From Arthrobacter oryzae (GTDB lineage: Bacteria > Actinomycetota > Actinomycetes > Actinomycetales > Micrococcaceae), in NCBI RefSeq assembly GCF_030718995.1, contig NZ_CP132204.1:992001-1056000 (forward strand): a stretch of 64,000 bases of DNA, given 5' to 3'. Shown here in pieces: positions 24,145-31,930 of this stretch. The number at the start of each line of letters is the position of its first letter. Position 1 is the first letter of the stretch. The notes beneath the pieces are model-generated. The model made no database searches, had not been told where the DNA came from, and saw only the letters and a list, made by a program, of their open reading frames with translations. The position numbers and the translations under genes were made by a program.

Positions 24145-24918
24145 CTAGGCTGCGCCGAGCCTGCCCAGGCAGTAGTTCTTTGGCCAGTGCCGGACTCTCC
24201 GCGGCAGCCGTGGATACACCGCCGCGGACCACCGCACGGTGCGGTCGAACCAGCGGCCGTGACGTGCAGTCCACGGTAGCCCGAACCCTTGCCGCAGCTG
24301 GTCCGGCAGAAGCCCCGCGGTGATGAAGCGGGCCAGCGGCATGACCACGCGCTGCCAGGGCCGGGGTTCCCGCGGATACAGCAGTTTGCGGGCCACGCTA
24401 GAGGTGACGTCGTCGGCCGCCAGCCGCTTCAGGCAACTTTCCCAGTAGCGGCTGAACGCCGCGCGGTCGGCAGGCCACAGGTCCGCGGGAAGCTGCAGTG
24501 CGGTGCCGATTCTGGCGTAGTCCCGGTACATGAGGTCGGCTGTCTCGTCGTCCAGCGGACCGTAGATTCTTTCGTAGACCGTGACGGCAGTGTCGTACAG
24601 GGTGGCCACCACCCAGAGCTGGGATTCCGCGTCGAATGCGCTGTAGCCGGGGGAACCTGCATCTGGCTTCCTGCGGACCGGCGCATGGGCTCGGTTGACG
24701 CTGCGGCGCACGGCCGCCGCCTGGTCCTCCGTCCCGTACACCACGGCATAGACGTAGGTCAGGGTGGAGCGGAGCCGTTCGAGCGGACGGTCCGCAAAGT
24801 TGCTGTGCTCGGCCACGCCGTGGCCCACCGCAGGGTTCGCGATCTGCAGCAAAATTGCGCGTCCCGCCCCGGCGAGCAGGACGGCTTCCGCTCCCATGTC
24901 GGCAAGTCCACGCACCAT
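24145..24918 (-). CDS. MpaB/latex-clearing-like oxygenase domain protein (DUF2236)
   Basis: 257 residues. GAGRAILLQIANPAVGHGVAEHSNFADRPLERLRSTLTYVYAVVYG is the DUF2236 signature, with His residues that in related latex-clearing proteins take part in heme binding. An oxygenase or hydroxylase role is inferred; the substrate is unknown. Start ATG 24918 lies 6 bases after TAGTGT, suggesting a leaderless transcript; a GTG two codons upstream is the alternative. Divergent from the NUDIX gene. Confidence 0.8.
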   Translation of the reverse strand: MVRGLADMGAEAVLLAGAGRAILLQIANPAVGHGVAEHSNFADRPLERLRSTLTYVYAVVYGTEDQAAAVRRSVNRAHAPVRRKPDAGSPGYSAFDAESQLWVVATLYDTAVTVYERIYGPLDDETADLMYRDYARIGTALQLPADLWPADRAAFSRYWESCLKRLAADDVTSSVARKLLYPREPRPWQRVVMPLARFITAGLLPDQLRQGFGLPWTARHGRWFDRTVRWSAAVYPRLPRRVRHWPKNYCLGRLGAA

Positions 24919-24984
24919 GCCCACACACTACCCGAGAGCCGGCCCTCGCCGCCGCCCGCGTATAGCCTTGGAACAGGAGGCGAC

Positions 24985-25458
24985 ATGACGGTTCGTAGCG
25001 CAGGCATCTTGCTCTACCGGTGGCCCCCGGCGGCCGGGCTGGAGGTCTGGATAGCCCACATGGGCGGACCCTTCTGGGCCCGCAAGGACGAGCACGCGTG
25101 GTCCATCCCGAAGGGTGAATACGCCGAGGACGAGGACCCGCTGATGGCCGCCCGGCGCGAGTTCGCCGAGGAAATGGGCCATCCGGCGCCGCCGGCCGAC
25201 TACCTGGATCTGGGCGCCTTCAGGCAGCCGTCAGGGAAGGTCATCACAGCGTTCGCGGCCGAGTGGGACTTCCGGCCAGAAAGCATTGTGAGCAACACCT
25301 TCCCGCTGGAATGGCCCCGGGGATCCGGCGTCATCAACCACTACCCGGAGATCGACGACGCCCGCTGGTTCAGCGAGGCCGAAGCGCGAACCAAGCTGGT
25401 GAAAGGCCAGCTTCCCATCCTTGACGCCCTCGTGCAGCGGTTGCGGAACAGCGGTTAG
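24985..25458 (+). CDS. NUDIX hydrolase
   Basis: 157 residues. The Nudix box is complete at residues 44-66: Gly44, Glu50, Arg58-Glu59 and Glu62-Glu63. WSIPKGEY and FAAEWDF resemble small NUDIX proteins acting on nucleotide or sugar-nucleotide diphosphates; the substrate is not deducible. AGGAGG lies 4 bases before the ATG. Its 3' end overlaps the extended frame of the convergent TfoX-like gene. Confidence 0.9.
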   Translation: MTVRSAGILLYRWPPAAGLEVWIAHMGGPFWARKDEHAWSIPKGEYAEDEDPLMAARREFAEEMGHPAPPADYLDLGAFRQPSGKVITAFAAEWDFRPESIVSNTFPLEWPRGSGVINHYPEIDDARWFSEAEARTKLVKGQLPILDALVQRLRNSG

Positions 25459-25741
25459 GGCAGCGAGGGGACCGCGGACGACGGACCGGGAGCCCGACGT
25501 AGCCGCCCATGGGCCGTTCGGCCGGGCCGAAGGGCAGGGTTTCGCGGCTGCCCGCCAGCTCCTCGCGGTCAGCATCCGCGAGCCTCAGGCCCAGGGTGGA
25601 ACCGAAAAGCCCGGCGAACATGTTTCCGTTGACGAAGGCGCCCAGGTTGCCGAACATCGGTTTGACGTCAATGCCGGGCAGCCCGCTCACCAGCGATCTG
25701 AACTGCTCTTTGTCAGCCTCAGTGGGCTTTGCCATTTCCAT
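25370..25741 (-). pseudogene. TfoX/Sxy N-terminal-like protein with aberrant C-terminus
   Basis: The first about 80 residues match the TfoX N-terminal domain (GLPGIDVKPMFGNLGAFVNGNMFAGLFG..GLRLADADREEL..FGPAERPMGGYVGLP). The expected last 25-30 residues of the family are absent; after GYVGLP the frame enters Arg/Pro-rich sequence and runs 89 bp into the NUDIX gene. At the break (about 25473-25483) there is a half-copy of the palindromic repeat core, suggesting a deletion or insertion at a repeat. Function probably lost or altered. ATG 25741 has GGAAGG upstream. Confidence 0.65.
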
Positions 25742-25779
25742 GGTGGCGCCTTCCGGTCCGGGCCTTCATTATCACCCGG

Positions 25780-26826
25780 CTACTGCTTGAAGGGGACCTT
25801 TTCCCAGGACAGCGCGCCCGGGCCGGTGGCACTGTTGGAAGCGACAGTGAACCTCACATAGTTGGTGGCGTTGGCGGACCCGTCCACGGTGATGCGCTGC
25901 AGATCATCGGCAGCCTCCTGGTTGTAGATGTCCAGCCAGGGCGATCCTTGCGCGAGCGGCTGGTTTTCGGCATAGACGTGGCTGTCGCCGTTGATGAGAT
26001 AGACCGGGCCGTCGAAGCGGTTGGTCTCTTCGACGATGGCCGCGATGACTTCCCGGAAGCCTGATACCGCGTCCGGGTTGGCGGTGGCAGCAGCGAGGAG
26101 CGAGGGGTCGAACATGTCGGCCTGGGTCATCAGGACGACTGCCCGGTCGTCGCGGCGGGCCGCGTCGTTGAACGTGTCCCGCACCTGTTCCAGGACGGCC
26201 TTCGTCCGGTGGTCCACTTCAGCCTGCTGTTCGGGCGTGACCGCCGTTTCACCGATGCCGGTCCATGGCTGGAGCGAGTTGTTGCTGCCCTGGATGTTCA
26301 CCACGGAGAACGCCACACGGTTCCTGGTGAAGCGGACGTTTTCCGGCAGCCCCAGCTCTTCCTGGCTCTTGACCGGCATCGTCGCACCGAGGGTCTTGCC
26401 GGGCGCGTCAAAGAACACCTCCCGGAGCTTGGCCAGCCGTTCCAGCGGGTTGTACGCGCCGTTGTTTCCGCGGTGGCAGTCCACCCATTCGTTGTCACCG
26501 GGCGTGTAGACCAGCGGATGCTCGAACGTATCGAACTCGGAGCGGATGTGTTCGAAGTAGTCATCCGAACACACGGAGGATCCGTTCTTGATGTCGCCCA
26601 CGTGGGCCACAAAATCCAGGCTGCGGTCGGAATTAATGTCCTGGATGCGCGAGGGGAACTTTGCGATCTCGGCCTCGCCGTAGGGGATGTCGCCGATGAC
26701 ACCGAAGCTGAACGCCTGCTGGTTGGCGGCCTCCTCTTCGCTGGCCGTGGCTGAGGCGGCGGGGGCAAGGGCCCCGACCGCGAGGAGGGCAGCAGCTGTC
26801 GCCGCGGAAAGAGTCTTGAAGGTCAT
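25780..26826 (-). CDS. Secreted metallophosphoesterase
   Basis: 348 residues with a Sec signal peptide (TLSAATAAALLAVGALAPAASATA). Calcineurin-like metallophosphoesterase motifs: GVIGDIPYGE, HVGDIKNG, YTPGDNEW and INGDSHVY, giving the Asp, Asn and His metal ligands. Secreted phosphatase or phosphodiesterase; substrate unknown. AAGGA precedes the ATG. It follows the GDPD-like gene on the same strand and is part of a local phosphate-scavenging group. Confidence 0.85.
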   Translation of the reverse strand: MTFKTLSAATAAALLAVGALAPAASATASEEEAANQQAFSFGVIGDIPYGEAEIAKFPSRIQDINSDRSLDFVAHVGDIKNGSSVCSDDYFEHIRSEFDTFEHPLVYTPGDNEWVDCHRGNNGAYNPLERLAKLREVFFDAPGKTLGATMPVKSQEELGLPENVRFTRNRVAFSVVNIQGSNNSLQPWTGIGETAVTPEQQAEVDHRTKAVLEQVRDTFNDAARRDDRAVVLMTQADMFDPSLLAAATANPDAVSGFREVIAAIVEETNRFDGPVYLINGDSHVYAENQPLAQGSPWLDIYNQEAADDLQRITVDGSANATNYVRFTVASNSATGPGALSWEKVPFKQ

Positions 26827-26881
26827 GGTGGATTCCTTGGGGAGTTCGGAACTTTTGCGTGTGAGGGGTGATGCCGGGTGA

Positions 26882-27760
26882 CTAGTCCCGGGCGAGGAGG
26901 AAGGATTGCAGCGCAGGGAGGTCATCGGTGTTGATGTGGTCAACACCGGCGTCGGCGAGCTCGGTCCACATTGCCTCGCGAGCCGTTCCGGGCTGGTCCG
27001 GAGTGGCCCAGAAGCGCACTCTGTAACCTGCCGCGTGGGCGGTCTCCACGTAGGCGTGCAGCCTGGCCCGCTCCGCCTCGGGCATGGGTCCGACACCCTG
27101 CCAGGTAAACAGCTTGGTCCAGTTGTCGCTCACCAGCGGCATGAGCGCGGCCGGCATCCCGGAGGTGAGGTCCGCGGAGCGTCCGTCGTAGAAGCTGAAC
27201 CGTTTTTCCTGTGCCTGCATGGTGGCCAGCGGACGGTTGCCGCTGATGACGGCGGTAACCGGTCCGGTCTTGGCGGTGCCGTTGCTGTAGCGGCTCATGA
27301 TGGCCCGGTGTTCGCCCAGTTCCTGTTCAATGGCCGCGTAGGTGGATTCGCCCTCGCTCTTGATATCGATCAGCAGCTGCAGGCTGCCGTCCCACTGCGG
27401 ATACACGCTGTGGCCCTGGTTCCGCACGAGCTCCTCCAGCGGATCCAAGTACAGGCTCTCAAGGGTCACACCCGGCTTGACGTCTTCGCGGTCGTGGGCC
27501 ACCAGGAGTTCGCCGTCGACCAGCCACACGTCCGCTTCCACACTGGTGAACCCGTGCTCGAGGGCGTCGAACAGCGGCCGGGCGTGTTCGTAGTCGTTGT
27601 GCGCGTGCGCGGATGCCAGGGGCTCCCCGAGGACTACGGCTGGTGCGGCGTGTCCTGCTTCGGCTGAGGGCGAGGCGGCCGGTCCAGCGACGGCAGCGCC
27701 CGCGATTCCGGTCAGGGACATGAGGGCCACGAGGGCGGTGGCAGCGCTTTTCACGAGCAC
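26882..27760 (-). CDS. Secreted PI-PLC/GDPD-like phosphodiesterase (AIM6-type)
   Basis: 292 residues, with a Sec signal peptide (ATALVALMSLTGIAGAAVAG). SAHAHNDYEHARPLFDALEHGFTSVEADVWLVDGELLVAHD is characteristic of the AIM6-like branch of the PLC-like phosphodiesterase TIM-barrel superfamily, with the expected His and Glu/Asp catalytic residues. It probably cleaves a phosphodiester outside the cell. The GTG start is supported by AAGGAG 7 bases upstream. 55 bp upstream of the metallophosphoesterase gene; divergent from phoD. Confidence 0.82.
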   Translation of the reverse strand: MLVKSAATALVALMSLTGIAGAAVAGPAASPSAEAGHAAPAVVLGEPLASAHAHNDYEHARPLFDALEHGFTSVEADVWLVDGELLVAHDREDVKPGVTLESLYLDPLEELVRNQGHSVYPQWDGSLQLLIDIKSEGESTYAAIEQELGEHRAIMSRYSNGTAKTGPVTAVISGNRPLATMQAQEKRFSFYDGRSADLTSGMPAALMPLVSDNWTKLFTWQGVGPMPEAERARLHAYVETAHAAGYRVRFWATPDQPGTAREAMWTELADAGVDHINTDDLPALQSFLLARD

Positions 27761-27921
27761 GGAAGTTCTCCTTGGTGCGGATCAACGGGTGTCAGCTCAG
27801 GCGATCTGGCGCTGAGCGAGGGTGCCTGAAAAGAGTGCCCGCCGCGGAATAACGCGCGAGGACGGGACGGTTTCGGGCCCATGAACAGGCGTGGGCCATC
27901 AGCCAAAAAAGCAAACACTAG

Positions 27922-27945
27922 GCGAACAGCCGGGAAACAGCGGCC
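27922..27945. promoter_or_regulatory. Possible PHO-box-like repeat before phoD
   Basis: GCGAACAGCCGGGAAACAGCGG contains two loosely similar 10-11-bp units. PhoP boxes in actinobacteria are direct 11-bp repeats, so this is a candidate only; the match is weak. Confidence 0.25.
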
Positions 27946-27989
27946 GGGAAAGCCCAATCCACTACTGGCCGGTAGGAATACTGGAAACC

Positions 27990-29636
27990 ATGAACAACTT
28001 TACTCGTCGTCAAGTTCTGCGTTCTGCCGCAGCGGTGGCCGCAGCCGCGGGCACCGTGGTGGCTGCCGCGCCCGGCGCCGCCGCCACCGCGGCAAGCACG
28101 GGAGTCTTTGCCCACGGCGTCGCCTCCGGCGACCCCATGCCTGACAGTGTGCTGCTGTGGACCCGGGTCACCCCGTCGGCGGAGGCACTGCCCGGAAGCG
28201 GACTGGGCCCGGATGTCCCGGTGGGCTGGGAAGTCGCGGCTGATCCCGGCTTCAGGAAGGTGGCGGCCAGGGGCACCGCCAATACAGGAGCTGCCCGGGA
28301 CCATACGGTCAAGGTCGTCGCCGGCCGCCTTTCGCCCGCCACCACCTACTGGTTCAGGTTCACCGTGGGCCAGTCAGTGTCCCCTGCGGGTCGAACCCGA
28401 ACGGCTCCGGCGGCCGGCACCCAGGTGGACCGGCTGAAGTTCGGAGTGGTGTCCTGCGCCAATTGGCAGGCCGGCTATTTCTCCTCGTACCGCCACCTCG
28501 CCGCCCGCGGCGACCTCGACGCCGTGCTCCACCTCGGCGACTACCTTTACGAATACGGGCCGGGCGAATACCAGGCGCGCGACGTGGTGGTGCGTCCCCA
28601 CGAGCCGGCGCACGAGATGACCCGGCTGTCCCACTACCGCCGCCGGCACGCCCAGTACAAGTCCGATCCAGACCTGCAGGCGCTGCACGCTGCCGCGCCG
28701 TTCATCGTGACTTGGGACGACCACGAATCGGCAAATGACGCCTGGAAGTCCGGTGCCGAAAACCACACTGAAGGCGCCGAAGGGGCATGGAGCGAACGGT
28801 TTGCCGCCGCGCACCAGGCCTACGCCGAATGGATGCCCGTACGCTACGAACCGGGCGGCCGGATTTACCGGCGGCTGGACTTCGGTTCTCTGGCAAGCCT
28901 GTCCATGCTGGATCTGCGCTCCTACCGGGACCAGCAGGCCGCCAGCGGTATTGACGGCGCGGTCAAGGACCCCGCCCGCACCATCACCGGCGCCGCGCAG
29001 ATGGACTGGCTCCTGGGCAACCTTGAATCCACCGGTCCGCAGTGGAAGCTCGTGGGCAACCCCGTCATGATCGCCCCCGTCCGGGTCCCCTCGACGCTGA
29101 GCACCGCCGAACTGGCCGCCGTCCAGAAGCTGATGGGCGGCACCAGCATCAATGGCGTGCCTTACAACGTGGACCAGTGGGACGGCTACGAAGCGGACCG
29201 CAACCGCGTGGTCCGCCACCTTCGGGATAACGCCGTCAAGGACACAGTGTTCCTCACCGGCGACATCCACTCCGGCTGGGCCTGCGACATCCCCGCGGAT
29301 CCGGCCAGCTACCCGGCAACCGGCGACTCAGTGGCCGCGGAACTGGTCTGCACGTCCGTCACCAGCGACAACCTCGACGATATCCTCAACGTTCCGCCCC
29401 GGACGGGATCCGTCGCCGTGGAGAACGCCATCAAGGCGGCAAACCCCCACGTGAAATACCTCGACTTCGACTCGCACGGCTACTCTGTCCTCGACGTGAC
29501 GCCCGCCGGAGTGCGGATGGACTGGTACGTGCTCGCCGAACGCACCTCCCCCGGCTCAGAATCCGCGCTGTCCACATCGTTCAGCGTTCAAGCCAACACC
29601 GGAAAAGTCACACCGGCCCAGGGAGGACTCCTGTGA
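27990..29636 (+). CDS. phoD: Alkaline phosphatase PhoD, Tat-exported
   Basis: 548 residues. The N-terminus NNFTRRQVLRSAAAVAAAAG is a twin-arginine signal. PhoD features: GVASGDPMPDSVLLWTRV (N-terminal domain), GVVSCANWQAGYFSSYRHLA, LHLGDYLYEYG, TWDDHESANDAW and LTGDIHSGW, which supply the metal ligands. Releases phosphate from phosphomono- or diesters outside the cell. AGGAA precedes the ATG. The stop overlaps the start of the next phosphatase gene (GTGA). Confidence 0.92.
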   Translation: MNNFTRRQVLRSAAAVAAAAGTVVAAAPGAAATAASTGVFAHGVASGDPMPDSVLLWTRVTPSAEALPGSGLGPDVPVGWEVAADPGFRKVAARGTANTGAARDHTVKVVAGRLSPATTYWFRFTVGQSVSPAGRTRTAPAAGTQVDRLKFGVVSCANWQAGYFSSYRHLAARGDLDAVLHLGDYLYEYGPGEYQARDVVVRPHEPAHEMTRLSHYRRRHAQYKSDPDLQALHAAAPFIVTWDDHESANDAWKSGAENHTEGAEGAWSERFAAAHQAYAEWMPVRYEPGGRIYRRLDFGSLASLSMLDLRSYRDQQAASGIDGAVKDPARTITGAAQMDWLLGNLESTGPQWKLVGNPVMIAPVRVPSTLSTAELAAVQKLMGGTSINGVPYNVDQWDGYEADRNRVVRHLRDNAVKDTVFLTGDIHSGWACDIPADPASYPATGDSVAAELVCTSVTSDNLDDILNVPPRTGSVAVENAIKAANPHVKYLDFDSHGYSVLDVTPAGVRMDWYVLAERTSPGSESALSTSFSVQANTGKVTPAQGGLL

Positions 29637-30913
29637 GCAGCCCAGCAACTACGCGTTCGACGCCGGGACGCCGGCAGTTCCTCCAACTTGCCGCCGCCGG
29701 CGGTGCCGCCGTCGTGCTCTCCGCCGCACAGGGAACGGCATGGGCCGCCCCGTCGGCGGGACGGACGCGGAGCTATGTGCTCGTGGTGGACGGCTGCCGC
29801 CCGGACGAGATCACCGCCGCCCTGACTCCCAGGCTGGCCGGCTTGCGTGCAGCCGGCACCAACTTCCCGGCGGCACGCTCGCTCCCCGTCATGGAGACGA
29901 TTCCCAACCACGTGATGATGATGACGGGAGTGCGGCCAGACCGGTCAGGCGTTCCCGCCAACTCCATCTTTGACCGCGCCGGGGGCGTGGTCCGCGACCT
30001 CGACCGGCCCACCGACCTGCGCTTCCCGACGCTCCTCGAGCGTTTGCAGGAGCGCGGACTGACCACTGGGTCGGTGCTGAGCAAGCAGTACCTCTACGGA
30101 ATCTTCGGGACCCGGGCCAGCTACCGCTGGGAACCCCAGCCGGTCCTTCCGGTGACTGGTCATGCGCCCGATGCCGCCACCATGGACGCCTTGCTGGCGA
30201 TGGTAAGCGGCCCGGACCCGGACTTCGTGTTCACCAACCTCGGCGACATTGACCGCGCGGGCCATTCCGACCTTTCCGGGACAACGCTGCGCGCTGCCCG
30301 GGAGGCCGCCTTGGCGGACACGGATCTGCACGTTGGCCGCTTCATCGATCACCTCAAGAGCACCGGCAAGTGGGAATCCAGCGTGGTCATGGTGCTCGCC
30401 GACCACTCCATGGACTGGTCCATCCCGACGAACGTGATTTCGGTTGACCTGATCCTGCAGTCCCGTCCGGAGTTGCGGAAGAATGTCAAAATTGCCCAAA
30501 ACGGCGGAGCTGACCTGCTCTACTGGACCGGGCCCGATGCGGACCGCGCAGCCGGCCTGGCCGCCGTCGAACAGTTGGTGAGTGCGCATCAAGGCGTGCT
30601 GTCCGTCAACAGGCCGGCCGGTCTCCGGCTGGGAGCAGAGGCCGGCGACCTCGTAGCGTATTGCCGGGCGGGCTGGCGGTTCTCCGACCCCTATGTGGCC
30701 TCCAACCCCATCCCGGGTAACCACGGGCACCCCGCCACCGAGCCCATCCCCTTCTTTATCTCCGGAGGCAGCCCCCTGGTGGTCCCAGGGACGGTGTCCT
30801 CCGACCCCGCAAGGACTGCCGATGTCGCCCCGACGATCGGCGACATTTACGGCCTGAGGGCCCCGGACGGCGGGTACGACGGAACTTCCAGATCCGGCTC
30901 GCTGCAGCTGTGA
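29633..30913 (+). CDS. Tat-exported alkaline-phosphatase-superfamily phosphodiesterase
   Basis: 426 residues with a twin-arginine signal (PGRRQFLQLAAAGG). VLVVDGCRPDEI and LPVMETIPNHVMMMTGVRPDRSGV match type I phosphodiesterase/nucleotide pyrophosphatase enzymes; FTNLGDIDRAGH and LADHSM provide further metal ligands, and GNHGHP the last His. GTG start overlaps the phoD stop with GGAGGA upstream: a translationally coupled pair of exported phosphatases. Terminated by repeat copy 6. Confidence 0.87.
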   Translation: MSSPATTRSTPGRRQFLQLAAAGGAAVVLSAAQGTAWAAPSAGRTRSYVLVVDGCRPDEITAALTPRLAGLRAAGTNFPAARSLPVMETIPNHVMMMTGVRPDRSGVPANSIFDRAGGVVRDLDRPTDLRFPTLLERLQERGLTTGSVLSKQYLYGIFGTRASYRWEPQPVLPVTGHAPDAATMDALLAMVSGPDPDFVFTNLGDIDRAGHSDLSGTTLRAAREAALADTDLHVGRFIDHLKSTGKWESSVVMVLADHSMDWSIPTNVISVDLILQSRPELRKNVKIAQNGGADLLYWTGPDADRAAGLAAVEQLVSAHQGVLSVNRPAGLRLGAEAGDLVAYCRAGWRFSDPYVASNPIPGNHGHPATEPIPFFISGGSPLVVPGTVSSDPARTADVAPTIGDIYGLRAPDGGYDGTSRSGSLQL

Positions 30914-30922
30914 CTTAGACGC

Positions 30923-30957
30923 GCGGACGACGGCGGGACCTTCCCGCCGTCGTCCGC
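30923..30957. repeat. Palindromic intergenic repeat, copy 6
   Basis: GCGGACGACGGCGGGA and complement around a 3-base centre, 9 bp after the phosphatase stop, followed by CCTTTTCTTT; fits a terminator between convergent genes. Confidence 0.85.
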
Positions 30958-30982
30958 TCGCCTTTTCTTTGTCCCCCCTGGG

Positions 30983-31201
30983 CTACCAGGTGGTGGCCTC
31001 CGAGCGCGAGGCGAGCCACTCCCCGTCCACGCGGATGAAGTCCATGCTGAGCTGAAGCGGCCACTTGGCCCGTGCCCCGTAGACGGTCGCGTCGGTGATG
31101 ATCCTGCCCACCGGCCGGGCGGTGTCGCCGTCCACCATGGCCTCCAACTGGGCCCGGTAGTTTTCCAGGATCTCGGCCCGGTCCTGTTCGTCTTCAGTCA
31201 T
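30983..31201 (-). CDS. NTF2-like (DUF4440-type) protein with internal deletion
   Basis: 72 residues. The start, AEILENYRAQLEAMVDGDTA, and the end, VGRIITDATVYGARAKWPLQLSMDFIRVDGEWLASRSEATTW, both look like parts of a roughly 125-130-residue nuclear-transport-factor-2-like protein, but the middle 50-odd residues are missing. VDGDTA normally occurs in both flanking parts of such proteins, so the deletion probably arose by recombination between two such coding stretches and stayed in frame. The truncated protein is unlikely to form the full NTF2 cone. No clear ribosome binding site. Confidence 0.6.
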   Translation of the reverse strand: MTEDEQDRAEILENYRAQLEAMVDGDTARPVGRIITDATVYGARAKWPLQLSMDFIRVDGEWLASRSEATTW

Positions 31202-31293
31202 GCCATCAACGGTATTGGCCCCGGTCGAGTGGCGGGAGGACCTGTCAGGACATGCCATCACTTGGCCCGTGTGCCGGTTTCTCCGATGGGCGG

Positions 31294-31299
31294 TAGTTT
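31294..31299 (+). promoter_or_regulatory. Candidate -10 of leaderless MOSC gene
   Basis: TAGTTT lies exactly 6 bases before the ATG at 31306; no convincing -35 was seen (GTGCCG at the right distance). Suggests a leaderless transcript. Confidence 0.4.
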
Positions 31300-31305
31300 T
31301 GGGGA

Positions 31306-31878
31306 ATGACGGAAAGCTACCGGTATGACGTGGAGGTCCTGCATCTGCTCGTGTCTCCGGCGCACGCTTACTTCGGCAGAGCACGCGAGGGTGCCGCCGA
31401 CGTCCCCACCACGGACGCCGACCATGTGGAACTCGTGGCCGGCAAGGGGATTGTGGGCGACAGGTTCTTCGGCAAGGCCGCCCACATGGATGCCGCCGTC
31501 ACCCTGCTAGCGGTGGAGGCCCTCGAAGCTATGGCCGCGGAGCTGGGTGCCGGCCCTTTTGATCCGCTGCTGACTCGGCGCAACGTGGTCCTCAGGGGCG
31601 CCCAGCTGGCCCCGTTGCTGGGCGGGGAGTTCGCTGTGGAATCGCGCGGCGACGTGGTCCGGCTCAAGGCCGGGCGGCCCGCCCACCCCTGTGCCTGGAT
31701 GGACCAGATGCTCGCCCCGGGCGCACACAAGGCCATGCGGGGACGGGGCGGGGTCCGCTGCCAGGTTATTTCGGGCGGCATCCTGCACCGCGGGCCGGCG
31801 GTGCTGGTCAGCCCCGTGCCGCTGGACCCCGGGCAGGCCGGCGTGCCGGACCTGCTCAGGCCATCGCGGTTGCCGTAG
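31306..31878 (+). CDS. MOSC-domain protein
   Basis: 190 residues. GKGIVGDRFFGKAAHMDAAVTLLAVEALEAM, LTRRNVVLRGAQLAPLLGGEFAV and PAHPCAWMDQML are MOSC features, with the conserved Cys that in related proteins handles sulfur or binds molybdenum cofactor. Possible role in Mo-cofactor sulfur transfer or detoxification of N-hydroxylated compounds; unproven. Monocistronic and possibly leaderless. A short spacer separates it from the convergent DUF222 gene. Confidence 0.85.
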   Translation: MTESYRYDVEVLHLLVSPAHAYFGRAREGAADVPTTDADHVELVAGKGIVGDRFFGKAAHMDAAVTLLAVEALEAMAAELGAGPFDPLLTRRNVVLRGAQLAPLLGGEFAVESRGDVVRLKAGRPAHPCAWMDQMLAPGAHKAMRGRGGVRCQVISGGILHRGPAVLVSPVPLDPGQAGVPDLLRPSRLP

Positions 31879-31930
31879 GACGGCCGGCCCCAACGGGTTA
31901 AGGTCGACGGCGGCGCGGCGGCGGACACGC

